Shown piece after piece: positions 19,160 through 26,892 of a stretch of DNA of 64,000 bases. The stretch's first letter is position 1. Each line of letters opens with the position of its first letter. Source of the DNA: Pseudoalteromonas sp. P1-9 (GTDB lineage: Bacteria > Pseudomonadota > Gammaproteobacteria > Enterobacterales > Alteromonadaceae). The stretch spans positions 1 through 64,000 of the forward strand of contig NZ_LKBD01000025.1 in the NCBI RefSeq assembly GCF_001399975.1, given 5' to 3'. Made by a program: the position numbers and the translations under genes. The notes under the pieces were generated by a model that was not told where the DNA came from, ran no database searches, and worked only from the letters and a program-made list of their open reading frames with translations.

Positions 19160-19912
19160 TTATTTTAGCAACCGATAATCTTGTTCTTTATCTGGCCAGC
19201 CTAAGCGCTTAAATAATTCAAGTTCCGGCTCGCCAATCGAGGCCTCAATATGAATAGTCTGCTTACTAAAAGGATGCTCAAAAGTGAGTTCTTTAGCAAA
19301 CAACATCAAGCGATTTAAGTCAAATTCTTGCTGGAAAAAATGATTCTGCTTGTTGTCACCGTAATTTGCATCATTCAAGATGGGGTGATTGATATGGTTT
19401 AAATGACGCCTAATTTGGTGCTTACGGCCGGTTTTTGGTAAACACTCTACCAGTGAATAACGCACCGTCGGAAACTTACCAAGTGGCTTATTGATCACAG
19501 CTTGGTGCAAACACTTAAAGTCGGTTTGTGCTTCTTGCGCTGGTTTTTCTTTATCGGCAAACTTATCGGCAATCTTGTCGTGTTTATATTTGAGTGCATG
19601 ATCCACATGCAACGATTCTGGCGCAAACCCGCGTGTTAACGCTAAGTATCGCTTGCTGATCTTATGCTCCGAAAAAAGTGAACTTGCGGTACGTGCAACA
19701 TCACTACTTAAACCAAATAACAACACGCCAGATGTAGGCCTGTCTAACCTATGAAGTGGAAACACATGTTGATCAATTTGGTCGCGTAACATCTGCATCG
19801 CAAAATGAGTTTCGCGTTTATCTAAAAAAGAGCGATGCACCAATAAACCAGACGGTTTATCAATCGCAATGAAGTGTTCGTCACGATATAAAATCGGTAA
19901 TTCACCAAACAT
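19160..19912 (-). CDS. truC: tRNA pseudouridine(65) synthase TruC
   Basis: A 250-residue RluA-family pseudouridine synthase. The catalytic aspartate is Asp57 in HRLDRPTSG, preceded by the usual AIDKPSGLLVH strand. GRKHQIRRHLNHINHPI is the second RluA signature, shared by TruC. TruC makes pseudouridine at position 65 of several tRNAs. The ATG overlaps the yqcC stop by 1 base, so the two are translationally coupled, the same order as in E. coli. Confidence 0.94.
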   Translation of the reverse strand: MFGELPILYRDEHFIAIDKPSGLLVHRSFLDKRETHFAMQMLRDQIDQHVFPLHRLDRPTSGVLLFGLSSDVARTASSLFSEHKISKRYLALTRGFAPESLHVDHALKYKHDKIADKFADKEKPAQEAQTDFKCLHQAVINKPLGKFPTVRYSLVECLPKTGRKHQIRRHLNHINHPILNDANYGDNKQNHFFQQEFDLNRLMLFAKELTFEHPFSKQTIHIEASIGEPELELFKRLGWPDKEQDYRLLK

Positions 19913-20202
19913 TAATTAAGCGCCTTATCTATTTTTTTAATTACATCAATCACTTTTGGATAATCGCCTAACATTTGCTCTGCCATCGGCGTAATATTGG
20001 CTCCTTTTGGCAGCGGCTGATTTGCAGCAATAAGTTGTTTCATTTTGATAATAAATACAAATTGTAACCATTGTTCAAACCGCATTGTGTCATAACAAAA
20101 TGGCGCGGTAGATGCGAATGCTGCAGTATTTGGTGGTGTGTTTGACCACAGCTGATGTACTTTTAGCGTGTCACTTAATTCGTCGAGCAGTTGAATGATC
20201 AT
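19912..20202 (-). CDS. yqcC: YqcC family protein (DUF446)
   Basis: A 96-residue all-helical protein that matches YqcC: the helix LDELSDTLK, the aromatic patch FEQWLQFVFIIKM and the segment LPKGANITPMAEQML are characteristic. Function is unknown. It starts the yqcC–truC–yqcA unit and is divergent from the DUF3549 gene. Confidence 0.9.
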   Translation of the reverse strand: MIIQLLDELSDTLKVHQLWSNTPPNTAAFASTAPFCYDTMRFEQWLQFVFIIKMKQLIAANQPLPKGANITPMAEQMLGDYPKVIDVIKKIDKALN

Positions 20203-20297
20203 ATCGGTGTTATATTACTTAGCTATTCACGTATTTTATCAAAACTTCGCTGCTTTTCATTGTATAATGAGCAAAATGCTCGAATGGATAATTATTA

Positions 20298-21320
20298 ATG
20301 CAACACACTATCTCAAGCCTTGGCGAACTTCTTGATAATGCAGGCACCACATGGCGCGTTTTTGATATGGGTCGCCGTATTCAAAAAATTGATAAGCAAA
20401 CATTTTCGCAAATAGAAAATAATCAAATCCCCTATCCATTTCCACTGCAACAACATGCGTTTTTAGCGATTCAATTTTGGAATAGCCACGAGACAGAAAC
20501 GCCCTACATTTGGTTTTTGAAAATGCCGCTCGACGAACAAAGTAAACTAGTTCAAGCAAGCCGCAATCATTTTTCATCAATGGTAATCGAGGCACTTGGA
20601 AATCAACTTACGGGCAATGATGAAGCGCAAAGCCAGCTCGATAATAACCCGTATGTATTTACACCAAACGCAAATAAACTCGCGGCGTTTAATGCCATTA
20701 TTAAAAAAGAACTAAAACAAAGCGCATCAGCCTACTATGAACATGTAGAACTTTATTTTAGCGGTAAGCTCGGTTTTAATGAATGGCAGCAACTTGGCTT
20801 ACAAGGCATCGCTGATTTTTCAATGCGCTTAACTGATCCCAATCAAGACAACTTAATAAAAGCATTAGATCAGTTACCACAGCCCGTTGTTAATTCATTG
20901 GCTGCAACCCTTGAACACAGTGCAATTTCGGTTACTTTAACCGAAGCTTTGTACGTTCAGTTTGAAAACGCCGTTAAACAACAAAACAGTGAAAATATCA
21001 TTAACTACTTACGCATGATGTCTAATACTTCTGCCACGGGTATTTTAGAACGTGCTGTCGCAATATTAGTAACGACACCAACCTTGCTTAACCTTGATGT
21101 CGTGTTAACGCTTACAGGGCGCTGCTGGCATGTGCTCGAAAACCATGTTGTCGCTCTTATGGATTACCTAGCATCAGAGCACGACCAAGATGTTTTTGCT
21201 GGCATATTTGCTGATCTTGTTGCAATTCCAAGTTTACGCCCTCATATGTTAGCAATGATCCGAATGCAAAATAGAAGCGAAGCCCTTTCGCGTGCAATTG
21301 GAAAACTATTTCAACAATAA
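20298..21320 (+). CDS. DUF3549 family protein
   Basis: A 340-residue soluble protein beginning with SSLGELLDNAGTTWRVFDMGRRIQKI, the signature opening of DUF3549 proteins of marine gammaproteobacteria. The rest is mostly helical, with HEAT-like stretches toward the C-terminus. No catalytic motif was seen. It is paired with DUF3301 15 bases downstream, an association I know from related genomes, and is divergent from yqcC. Confidence 0.8.
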   Translation: MQHTISSLGELLDNAGTTWRVFDMGRRIQKIDKQTFSQIENNQIPYPFPLQQHAFLAIQFWNSHETETPYIWFLKMPLDEQSKLVQASRNHFSSMVIEALGNQLTGNDEAQSQLDNNPYVFTPNANKLAAFNAIIKKELKQSASAYYEHVELYFSGKLGFNEWQQLGLQGIADFSMRLTDPNQDNLIKALDQLPQPVVNSLAATLEHSAISVTLTEALYVQFENAVKQQNSENIINYLRMMSNTSATGILERAVAILVTTPTLLNLDVVLTLTGRCWHVLENHVVALMDYLASEHDQDVFAGIFADLVAIPSLRPHMLAMIRMQNRSEALSRAIGKLFQQ

Positions 21321-21335
21321 TTATTAGGTAACGAT

Positions 21336-21638
21336 ATGGCGTCAATTTGGCTTATTCTGGCTGTTGCAACAGTGATCTACTTATTTTGGCTTGACCGACA
21401 AGCTGCTGAAAGTGCAAGAGAATATGCCAATCGCCATAGTGAAAAACTGAATGTACAGTTTCTTAGTATTGCGTGTACCAAAAAGCGTGTTGGTATTTTA
21501 AAAAATGGAAAACCAGGGCTTAAATCAACTTTTGTTTGGGAGTTTTCGAGTAATGGCGAGGACAGTTACAATGGCGTGGTTAATTTAGAAAATGACAAAG
21601 TAATTAGTGTTGATGTGCCGCCACATAAAATAAACTAA
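21336..21638 (+). CDS. DUF3301 family membrane-anchored protein
   Basis: A 100-residue protein with one N-terminal transmembrane helix (about residues 3-19: IWLILAVATVIYLFWL) and a small cytoplasmic beta-rich domain ending VDVPPHKIN. The WLDRQAAESAREYA helix and the FVWEFSS strand match DUF3301. Function is unknown. It is the second gene of a two-gene operon with DUF3549. Its stop lies 16 bases from the 3' end of the convergent CsrB-family RNA. Confidence 0.78.
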   Translation: MASIWLILAVATVIYLFWLDRQAAESAREYANRHSEKLNVQFLSIACTKKRVGILKNGKPGLKSTFVWEFSSNGEDSYNGVVNLENDKVISVDVPPHKIN

Positions 21639-21653
21639 TTTTTAGTACGTCAG

Positions 21654-21686
21654 AAAAAGCTAAGGCGCAACATAATGCCGCGCCTC
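21654..21686 (-). terminator. Intrinsic terminator of the CsrB-family RNA
   Basis: On the minus strand AGGCGCGGCA-TTA-TGTTGCGCCT, a 10-bp stem with two G-U wobbles, is followed by TAGCTTTTT. The T-run lies only on the minus-strand side, so it serves the sRNA rather than DUF3301. Confidence 0.8.
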
Positions 21687-22047
21687 AAATTCGAAAAAAC
21701 ATCCATTTTTCCTCGGTTATCCATCACCATTTATGCTTTCGCACATCCATTTCTCATCCATTGAAGGAAACCAATCCATGCTTCCCTAGCTATCCTTGTC
21801 CCAATTCCTACCCTCATCCTGAGGTGTCCTCTTTGCTCCTAGCCTTTCCCTGTATTTTGGTTTTTCCTAAACCATCCTTGAAACGCTCCTGCGTTTATCC
21901 CTTTTGCATCTTTGCAAAACACTAACTCATTTAGTGCACCGCCATCCTTGCATCCTTGTCCTTTGCTCCCTTGATACGCCCTGTATCTATGCCTAAATTC
22001 CATTCCTTGGCATAAAACATACTTCCTGTATGTTTGCTTCCTTGTTG
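21654..22047 (-). ncRNA. csrB: CsrB/RsmZ-family CsrA-sequestering small RNA
   Basis: Read on the minus strand, about 390 nt contain some 25 GGA trinucleotides, far above chance, mostly as AGGA or AAGGATG (E. coli CsrB repeats are CAGGAUG). Many fall in hairpin loops with unrelated stems: 22015-22035 (8-bp stem, loop AGGAA), 21881-21896 (loop AGGA), 21859-21873 (loop AGGAA), 21812-21824 (loop GGA), 21973-21987 (loop AGGGC). Further hairpins are at 21902-21919, 21920-21936 and 21988-22014. Such an array of loop-presented GGA sites is how CsrB/CsrC/RsmZ titrate the translational regulator CsrA. The RNA ends in an intrinsic terminator and has a promoter upstream. E. coli csrB (369 nt) also lies between yqcC and syd, and syd is 2.5 kb away here. 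Ends are estimated. Confidence 0.87.
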
Positions 22048-22053
22048 ATATTA

Positions 22054-22083
22054 ATAATAGTGAGAATTTGTGACTAATGTAAT
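22054..22083 (-). promoter_or_regulatory. Predicted sigma-70 promoter of the CsrB-family RNA
   Basis: On the minus strand ATTACA (22083-22078), an 18-base spacer and TATTAT (22059-22054) place the start near 22047, just ahead of the first GGA motif. About 110 bp upstream, AAATAAGTGCTATTTACA (22159-22176) is a partial match to the GacA/UvrY box TGTAAG-N6-CTTACA; this second site is weak. Confidence 0.5.
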
Positions 22084-22194
22084 GAGGTAAATTGATTCTA
22101 AATTTATTAATCTTTTATACATATTATAATTTTTCTTGTATTACATAGAGTTAAATGAAAATAAGTGCTATTTACAGCATTTAAAGCATCACAA

Positions 22195-22212
22195 ACTCAC
22201 ATCATTGTGAGA
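22195..22212. repeat. Short palindrome after the GNAT gene
   Basis: CTCACA-TCAT-TGTGAG lies about 35 bases past the stop of the leftward GNAT gene. On the minus strand it is followed by TTTGT, so it may be a weak terminator insulating the csrB promoter; it could instead be a protein-binding site. Confidence 0.35.
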
Positions 22213-22244
22213 TATTTCCTACACACTATTTGTCAGAAAGCGAC

Positions 22245-22898
22245 TTAGCCCTTTTGCTTAACAAACAGTTTTCCTGACACTTTAGTAAATGTAAGGTCAG
22301 TTTCACCTTGGTATCCTTCACTTATAAATAAATCGTGAAAACGTTCCCGTGTAATAAACACCGCACTTGCGTGCACCCCATCAGATTTAACAACATCATC
22401 AATTGCCCTTAATAAATAGCGGCCAATACCTTGGTGTTGCACATGAGGATCGACTGCAAATAAGCTAATAAAGCAGCAGTTAGCGAAGCTTGCGACGGCT
22501 TGGTGGATTGCTTTTTCTTTTTCGATAAGCTGATTGGTAGATAATACCCCGGTGTTGAGCATTAATTTTAAGCGCCAGTGCCATACTCTGTCCGCAGCTA
22601 AAGCATCATTGGCTTTTTGCACACAGCTAACTGCGAGCAAATTGTCACCAGCAAATACGCCGATAATGTGCTGATGGGTTTGCCAAAAGCTGGCTAGCTC
22701 TTCACGTATTAATAAGCGGAGTTTTTTTTCGTATGCACCTTTATTTGCTTTATCGTATCCCAAGATTTGCTGAAATAACTCATCATCGTGATACGCTTGA
22801 TACAATACACTTGCTGCGATTTTACAGTCTTCCGCGGTTAAATAGCTGGCTTTTAATTCGGTATCTAACGCTAGGGTTGCTAATGTTTCATCGGCCAT
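22245..22898 (-). CDS. GNAT family N-acetyltransferase
   Basis: A 217-residue protein with the GNAT acetyl-CoA-binding motif A, LFAVDPHVQHQGIGRYLLRAI, near residues 139-159: the beta strand followed by Q-x-x-G-x-G. The N-terminal region (KIAASVLYQAYHDDELFQQIL) is the usual helix pair. Acetyl acceptor cannot be deduced. It is transcribed toward the csrB promoter and is divergent from DUF2789. Confidence 0.85.
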   Translation of the reverse strand: MADETLATLALDTELKASYLTAEDCKIAASVLYQAYHDDELFQQILGYDKANKGAYEKKLRLLIREELASFWQTHQHIIGVFAGDNLLAVSCVQKANDALAADRVWHWRLKLMLNTGVLSTNQLIEKEKAIHQAVASFANCCFISLFAVDPHVQHQGIGRYLLRAIDDVVKSDGVHASAVFITRERFHDLFISEGYQGETDLTFTKVSGKLFVKQKG

Positions 22899-23008
22899 AA
22901 TATCTTCCTTTATTATTATTGTTCACACTTCAAGTTAGCACATTATTTGAGCTATTCTATAGTTATAGCGTTAAAACAATCTTCTTTAGCAAACATAGGA
23001 GCAATAAT

Positions 23009-23236
23009 ATGGAATCAGGTTCGCATGCAATGAATGATCTGTTTTCACCGCTTGGGCTCGATTCAACAGATGAAGCGATTGAACAATTTATCGCTACCCA
23101 TAAAATTTCCCCAAGCCTAATACTTGCCGATGCGCCATTTTGGAGCCAAAGCCAAGCGAGCTTTATTAAAGAATCAATCGAGCAAGATGCTGATTGGTGC
23201 GAAATTATCGATCAACTCGATAGCCTGCTCCGTTAG
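23009..23236 (+). CDS. DUF2789 family protein
   Basis: The start at ATG 23009 is preceded by ATAGGAGCAATAAT and gives 75 residues. The pattern MNDLFSPLGLDSTDEAIEQF, then LADAPFWSQSQASF and DADWCEIIDQLDSLLR, is the complete DUF2789 signature. A longer in-frame reading from 22919 adds an unlikely hydrophobic leader. Small helical cytoplasmic protein of unknown role, first of three genes in the same direction. Confidence 0.85.
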   Translation: MESGSHAMNDLFSPLGLDSTDEAIEQFIATHKISPSLILADAPFWSQSQASFIKESIEQDADWCEIIDQLDSLLR

Positions 23237-23277
23237 ATTACAGTAAAATTGCCCAATGGTTTTAAAAGGGCACATTT

Positions 23278-23550
23278 ATGCAAGATATCGTCATCGCAAC
23301 TATCAGTAAGCTATTAGCTACCAACAAGCAACCCAATGTTGCACTCGTAAAAGCAAATTTACCTCAACCGGTGCCAATGCCTATCATTATTGATGTGCTT
23401 GCACGTTATAAACAAAACCCAAGTGAATTCGAACGTCAAACACTAAAGCAAGTGCAACAGCCAGAACAAACCTCAAGTGCGTCGCAAACGCAACTCGATC
23501 GTATCGAAGCTAAGCTCGATAAGTTGTTATCCCTGCTAGAAAATAAATAA
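23278..23550 (+). CDS. Small helical protein of unknown function (90 aa)
   Basis: A 90-residue protein with a winged-helix-like N-terminus (ISKLLATNKQPNVALVKANLPQPVPMPIIIDVLARYKQ), a Gln/Ser-rich linker, and a short C-terminal coiled coil (LDRIEAKLDKLLSLLENK). This resembles small DNA-binding KfrA-like N-terminal domains, but I am not certain of the family. It ends 4 bases before the DUF2310 gene, so they are likely co-transcribed. Confidence 0.65.
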   Translation: MQDIVIATISKLLATNKQPNVALVKANLPQPVPMPIIIDVLARYKQNPSEFERQTLKQVQQPEQTSSASQTQLDRIEAKLDKLLSLLENK

Positions 23551-23554
23551 TCCT

Positions 23555-24328
23555 ATGTACATTGTCGACCTTACCTTTGATTGCTATCAAGACACCACTC
23601 TCGATGCGGCTGAACAAGCCATAGTGCGTTTAGTTAATGCACTGCGCTTTAATGGCCAAATTATTGGGGAAGAATTTCCAACAACACTAAAAGATGGCTT
23701 TTTTATTACCCGTGTTATGTGCCCAGAAGAAGACGCACTGCATCCATTAAATCACAGTCCATTTGTAAAATTTAGCTTAGAGAAACTCAATGAAGCTGGC
23801 CTATTACAGCCGAAAGTAAAAGTAATTGGGCAAGATATTCATTCTAATGGCTCTGACGCTTGTTCATCGCCATCAAGCTATATTTTATATACTACCTATT
23901 TGCACACCTGTAGCCCGCTTTACTGTGGTGACGACTTTATGCCCGTACCACTCTATAAAGTGCCCGCGGTTGCCAATGGTGACTTTAAAGCTCTGTTAAA
24001 GTGGCAAGAAGATTGGCAAGCTTGCGACCAAATTCAAATCAATGGTGCAACACGCTGCGAATTTGCAGCAATTAAAGAATTAGCCGATATTGATAGTGAC
24101 CTTTTCAGACGCGGTATGGATTTATCAAAGCGCATTCGCTTCCTTACGAAAAAACCGGTGTATTACTATTTATATCGAGTGGGCGGATTATCAAAAGAGC
24201 AAGAGTTGTCGCGTAAATGTCCGAAATGTAACTGTGATTGGCGCTTAGAAGAGCCATGGTTTGGCTTGTTTGATTTTCGCTGTGATACCTGTGAGCTAGT
24301 CTCTAATATTTCGTGGGACTTTCAGTAA
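23555..24328 (+). CDS. DUF2310 zinc-ribbon protein
   Basis: A 257-residue cytoplasmic protein. The C-terminus carries a zinc ribbon CPKC-N-CDW...FDFRCDTC (about residues 222-246) and the middle has the conserved SSYILYTTYLHTCSPLYCGDDF block, typical of the DUF2310 Zn-ribbon family. Function is unknown. Last gene of the DUF2789–90 aa–DUF2310 group, followed by a hairpin at 24342-24364. Confidence 0.75.
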   Translation: MYIVDLTFDCYQDTTLDAAEQAIVRLVNALRFNGQIIGEEFPTTLKDGFFITRVMCPEEDALHPLNHSPFVKFSLEKLNEAGLLQPKVKVIGQDIHSNGSDACSSPSSYILYTTYLHTCSPLYCGDDFMPVPLYKVPAVANGDFKALLKWQEDWQACDQIQINGATRCEFAAIKELADIDSDLFRRGMDLSKRIRFLTKKPVYYYLYRVGGLSKEQELSRKCPKCNCDWRLEEPWFGLFDFRCDTCELVSNISWDFQ

Positions 24329-24341
24329 CGTCAATACTTCT

Positions 24342-24364
24342 ATAAGGCGCAAAGCGCGCCTTAT
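24342..24364 (+). terminator. Hairpin after the DUF2310 gene
   Basis: ATAAGGCGC-AAAGC-GCGCCTTAT, a perfect 9-bp stem 13 bases past the stop codon. It is followed by only a few T residues, so termination may be inefficient. Confidence 0.6.
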
Positions 24365-24521
24365 TATAGTAACTACCACTTTTTAACTTCGACAAAAAAA
24401 CATTCTGCAACAAAGTGAAAAATGTGACTTTTCACTGTGCAACATCAGAATTTTTTAACGTACGTGATGATGCTTTTGATCGAAAACAAAATCAGATAAT
24501 TAATAACCTTGGTATTACACG

Positions 24522-25085
24522 TTATTGCGTGTAGTAGAGACCCTTGCAGTCAGCTAAAAATGCTTCCATGGAGTCTGCTAATTTATGATGGGGTTCTTTG
24601 CCTAGGTATTCAAGCCAGATACTTGCATCCTCTAATTTCATTACAAGTAACAAATCATCTTCTTCACAGGTTGCAAAAAACACCGTATCAGCCTGTTTTA
24701 ACCGACGCTTCATAAGCACATGGCCGGTAATATTTTGCTGTAAGCGATCAAAGTCTTGTTCGCTCCAAGCTTGCAACAAACAAAGATTATGGTCCTGATA
24801 ACTGGCAAATAAATTATCGCTGTAAAAGCTGCTAAAATAAGCCTGAAGTGCCGCCGGAAATTGTGTTTCAAGGGCTTTTTCTAACGCCTGCATATTACCG
24901 TTTTGCGCCACTTGCTGCCAAGCAACCGATTCATTTTCGACACTATTTGGTATTTCACATGGACTTGGCCAATCCCTATCGTGAAACACGCGTGGTGCCT
25001 GCCCTGTTTTCTGCTTTGCTAATTGCGTAATTTCCGTGTACACGCGTTGTAAGTTTTCGCTAATTGACATACTGCCTTTGCCCAA
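24522..25085 (-). CDS. syd: SecY-interacting protein Syd
   Basis: A 187-residue protein recognisable as Syd by PSPCEI, the central block [22 protein letters not shown] and [14 protein letters not shown], which align with E. coli Syd ([20 protein letters not shown]). Syd binds cytoplasmic loops of SecY and helps remove defective translocons. Start could be at 25085 or at the internal Met at residue 6 (MSISEN, 25070); the latter gives a more typical length. It is divergent from queF and near csrB, as in E. coli. Confidence 0.92.
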   Translation of the reverse strand: MGKGSMSISENLQRVYTEITQLAKQKTGQAPRVFHDRDWPSPCEIPNSVENESVAWQQVAQNGNMQALEKALETQFPAALQAYFSSFYSDNLFASYQDHNLCLLQAWSEQDFDRLQQNITGHVLMKRRLKQADTVFFATCEEDDLLLVMKLEDASIWLEYLGKEPHHKLADSMEAFLADCKGLYYTQ

Positions 25086-25131
25086 TTTATTCGTTACAAT
25101 AGTTAATTATTTTACCGATTTTAATCTGATT

Positions 25132-25980
25132 ATGTCACATTACCAAGACGCGCCTGAATTAAAAGGTGCATTACTCGGACAACAAACCGAATATAAAGAC
25201 AATTACGATGCGTCGTTACTGTTTCCCATTGCACGAAAACTTAATCGCGACGATTTAAATATCGATGAAAGTGCATTGCCATTTAAAGGCGAAGATACAT
25301 GGACAGGCTATGAGCTTTCTTGGTTAAATCAAAAAGGTAGGCCAGTCGTAGCCGTTGCTGAGTTCATTTTCCCAGCCACCAGCAGTCATATTATTGAATC
25401 AAAATCATTTAAGCTGTATTTAAACAGCTTTAACCAAACTAAGTTTGATTCTATGGCGCAAGTTCAGCAAATTCTAACCAGCGATTTATCTAAAGCGGCA
25501 AATTGCGATGTGGTTGTAAAACTGTTTAATGCCGACGATTTTGATTGCTTAATGCCAACACCGTTTACTGGCACCTGTTTAGATGATTTAGATATTGAAG
25601 TAAGTGAATACGATCTCAATACCGAGCTACTCAAGGCCGATGCGAGCAATGAGATTGTGACTGAGACACTGTATAGCCATTTATTAAAATCTAACTGCTT
25701 GATCACATCACAGCCAGATTGGGCATCAGTGGTGATCCGCTATACCGGCAAAAAAATATGCCATGAGAGTTTGCTCAAATACCTTATTTCATTTAGAAAT
25801 CATAACGAATTTCACGAACAATGTGTCGAGCGCTTGTTTTGCGATATTCAGAATAAGTTTTCGATGACACAACTTGAAGTATTTGCACGCTATACGCGTC
25901 GTGGTGGTTTAGATATCAACCCGTATCGCTCTACCGATTTTTCGACAACGCAATTTAAGTTAAAAAGTAACCGCCAATAA
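25132..25980 (+). CDS. queF: NADPH-dependent 7-cyano-7-deazaguanine reductase QueF
   Basis: The start at ATG 25132 gives a 282-residue long-form QueF (YqcD type); the in-frame extension upstream to 25036 runs into the divergent syd gene and is rejected. The QueF motif [12 protein letters not shown] is in the N-terminal half. The catalytic cysteine is Cys189 in [11 protein letters not shown], and [11 protein letters not shown] is the C-terminal substrate motif. QueF reduces preQ0 to preQ1 in queuosine biosynthesis. Neighbouring syd matches E. coli gene order. The stop codon sits in the loop of a 10-bp hairpin. Confidence 0.96.
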   Translation: MSHYQDAPELKGALLGQQTEYKDNYDASLLFPIARKLNRDDLNIDESALPFKGEDTWTGYELSWLNQKGRPVVAVAEFIFPATSSHIIESKSFKLYLNSFNQTKFDSMAQVQQILTSDLSKAANCDVVVKLFNADDFDCLMPTPFTGTCLDDLDIEVSEYDLNTELLKADASNEIVTETLYSHLLKSNCLITSQPDWASVVIRYTGKKICHESLLKYLISFRNHNEFHEQCVERLFCDIQNKFSMTQLEVFARYTRRGGLDINPYRSTDFSTTQFKLKSNRQ

Positions 25981-25990
25981 GCGGTTACTT
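25962..25990 (-). terminator. Terminator hairpin overlapping the queF stop codon
   Basis: AAGTAACCGC/GCGGTTACTT with loop CAATAA containing the queF stop. On the minus strand it is followed by five T residues, so it suits termination of the leftward cyclophilin–tamBA transcript. Confidence 0.65.
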
Positions 25991-25999
25991 AAACTATCG

Positions 26000-26890
26000 T
26001 TATTTTTCTGTGGTTTTTGCGCGCTTAGGCACGTTTAAGCCACAGACATCGATGTAATTTGCTTGGTGGTGAAACCAAGGCTCCGGGCGATTGCGTCGTG
26101 ATTCAATATACAGCTTAAAACTATCACTGTTGGTTTTCATCACTTCAATATTATGTGCTGGCGAATCGCTTAAATCTGCTGCGACAACAAAATTGCGAAT
26201 TGGATTAAAGCTAACATCTTCAATAGTCGTTTTTGGTTTTCTATCTAGCCGTTGAATATGCTCAATACCCGTTACAACGCGTCCAAACGATGTGATATTT
26301 AAATCTAAATAACGGTGATTGCCCAAAATCACGTAAAACTCTGTACCGCCACTATCCAGCTCGTTGCCTCTCGCCATCGCAAAATTGCCAATACAGTGAG
26401 TTTGCCATGTTTGAGTGCCCGCCGCGTTTTGCGCCACAGCAAAACCATTTAAAAAGCCAGTTTTATCAGCATAACCATCTTGTGTATCCACAAGCTGTAT
26501 TGTAATGGGTTTTTGTGTTGTTTTTATAAATTCCGCGGCGATGGATTTGCTAGCTGCTTTTGGCTGTTTCTTTTCTGAAATATCACCACCTTGCGCAACA
26601 AAGCCTTCGACAAAACGATAAATATTTAAGTCTTTATAAAATCCTTCCCGTACTAACTTTTTAAAGTTAGTAACGTGATTAGGAGCAAGCAACGGGTTGA
26701 GCTCAATTACTACATCGCCAGTGTTTAGCGATAGTATTAACGTGTTTTCTAAATCGAGCGCACGCCATTCATTTTGGCTTGATTGTGCTATCACTTTGGC
26801 AGGTGATAATGGCTTATCATTGCTTTGGCTTGCTGTGCTGGTAACGGCCAACGTACCGACAATCAGCGATACTAGGGTTTTTCTTATCAT
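26000..26890 (-). CDS. Periplasmic cyclophilin-type peptidyl-prolyl isomerase
   Basis: The start at ATG 26890 (MIRKTLVSLIVG) lies 2 bases after the tamB stop and gives 296 residues. A signal peptide spans about residues 1-20, ending near TSTAS. The cyclophilin core is visible: VVIELNPLLAPNHVTNFKKLVREGFY, IYRFVEGFVAQGGD, GNFAMARGNELDSGGTEFYVIL and FGRVVTGIEHIQ. It would isomerise prolyl bonds in the envelope, and its coupling to tamAB suggests help with outer-membrane protein maturation, though that is inference. Confidence 0.88.
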   Translation of the reverse strand: MIRKTLVSLIVGTLAVTSTASQSNDKPLSPAKVIAQSSQNEWRALDLENTLILSLNTGDVVIELNPLLAPNHVTNFKKLVREGFYKDLNIYRFVEGFVAQGGDISEKKQPKAASKSIAAEFIKTTQKPITIQLVDTQDGYADKTGFLNGFAVAQNAAGTQTWQTHCIGNFAMARGNELDSGGTEFYVILGNHRYLDLNITSFGRVVTGIEHIQRLDRKPKTTIEDVSFNPIRNFVVAADLSDSPAHNIEVMKTNSDSFKLYIESRRNRPEPWFHHQANYIDVCGLNVPKRAKTTEK

Positions 26891-26892
26891 TA

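Noticed and set aside
21690..22045. CRISPR-like or simple-sequence array of ATCCTTG motifs
   Set aside because: The motif recurs irregularly, with no constant repeat length or spacer length, and no cas gene is nearby. The loop-GGA hairpin arrangement on the other strand explains it.
24414..24436. Hairpin AGTGAAAA/TTTTCACT as a terminator of syd
   Set aside because: It lies 86 bases past the syd stop and has no T-run on the minus strand; its role is unclear, so not called.
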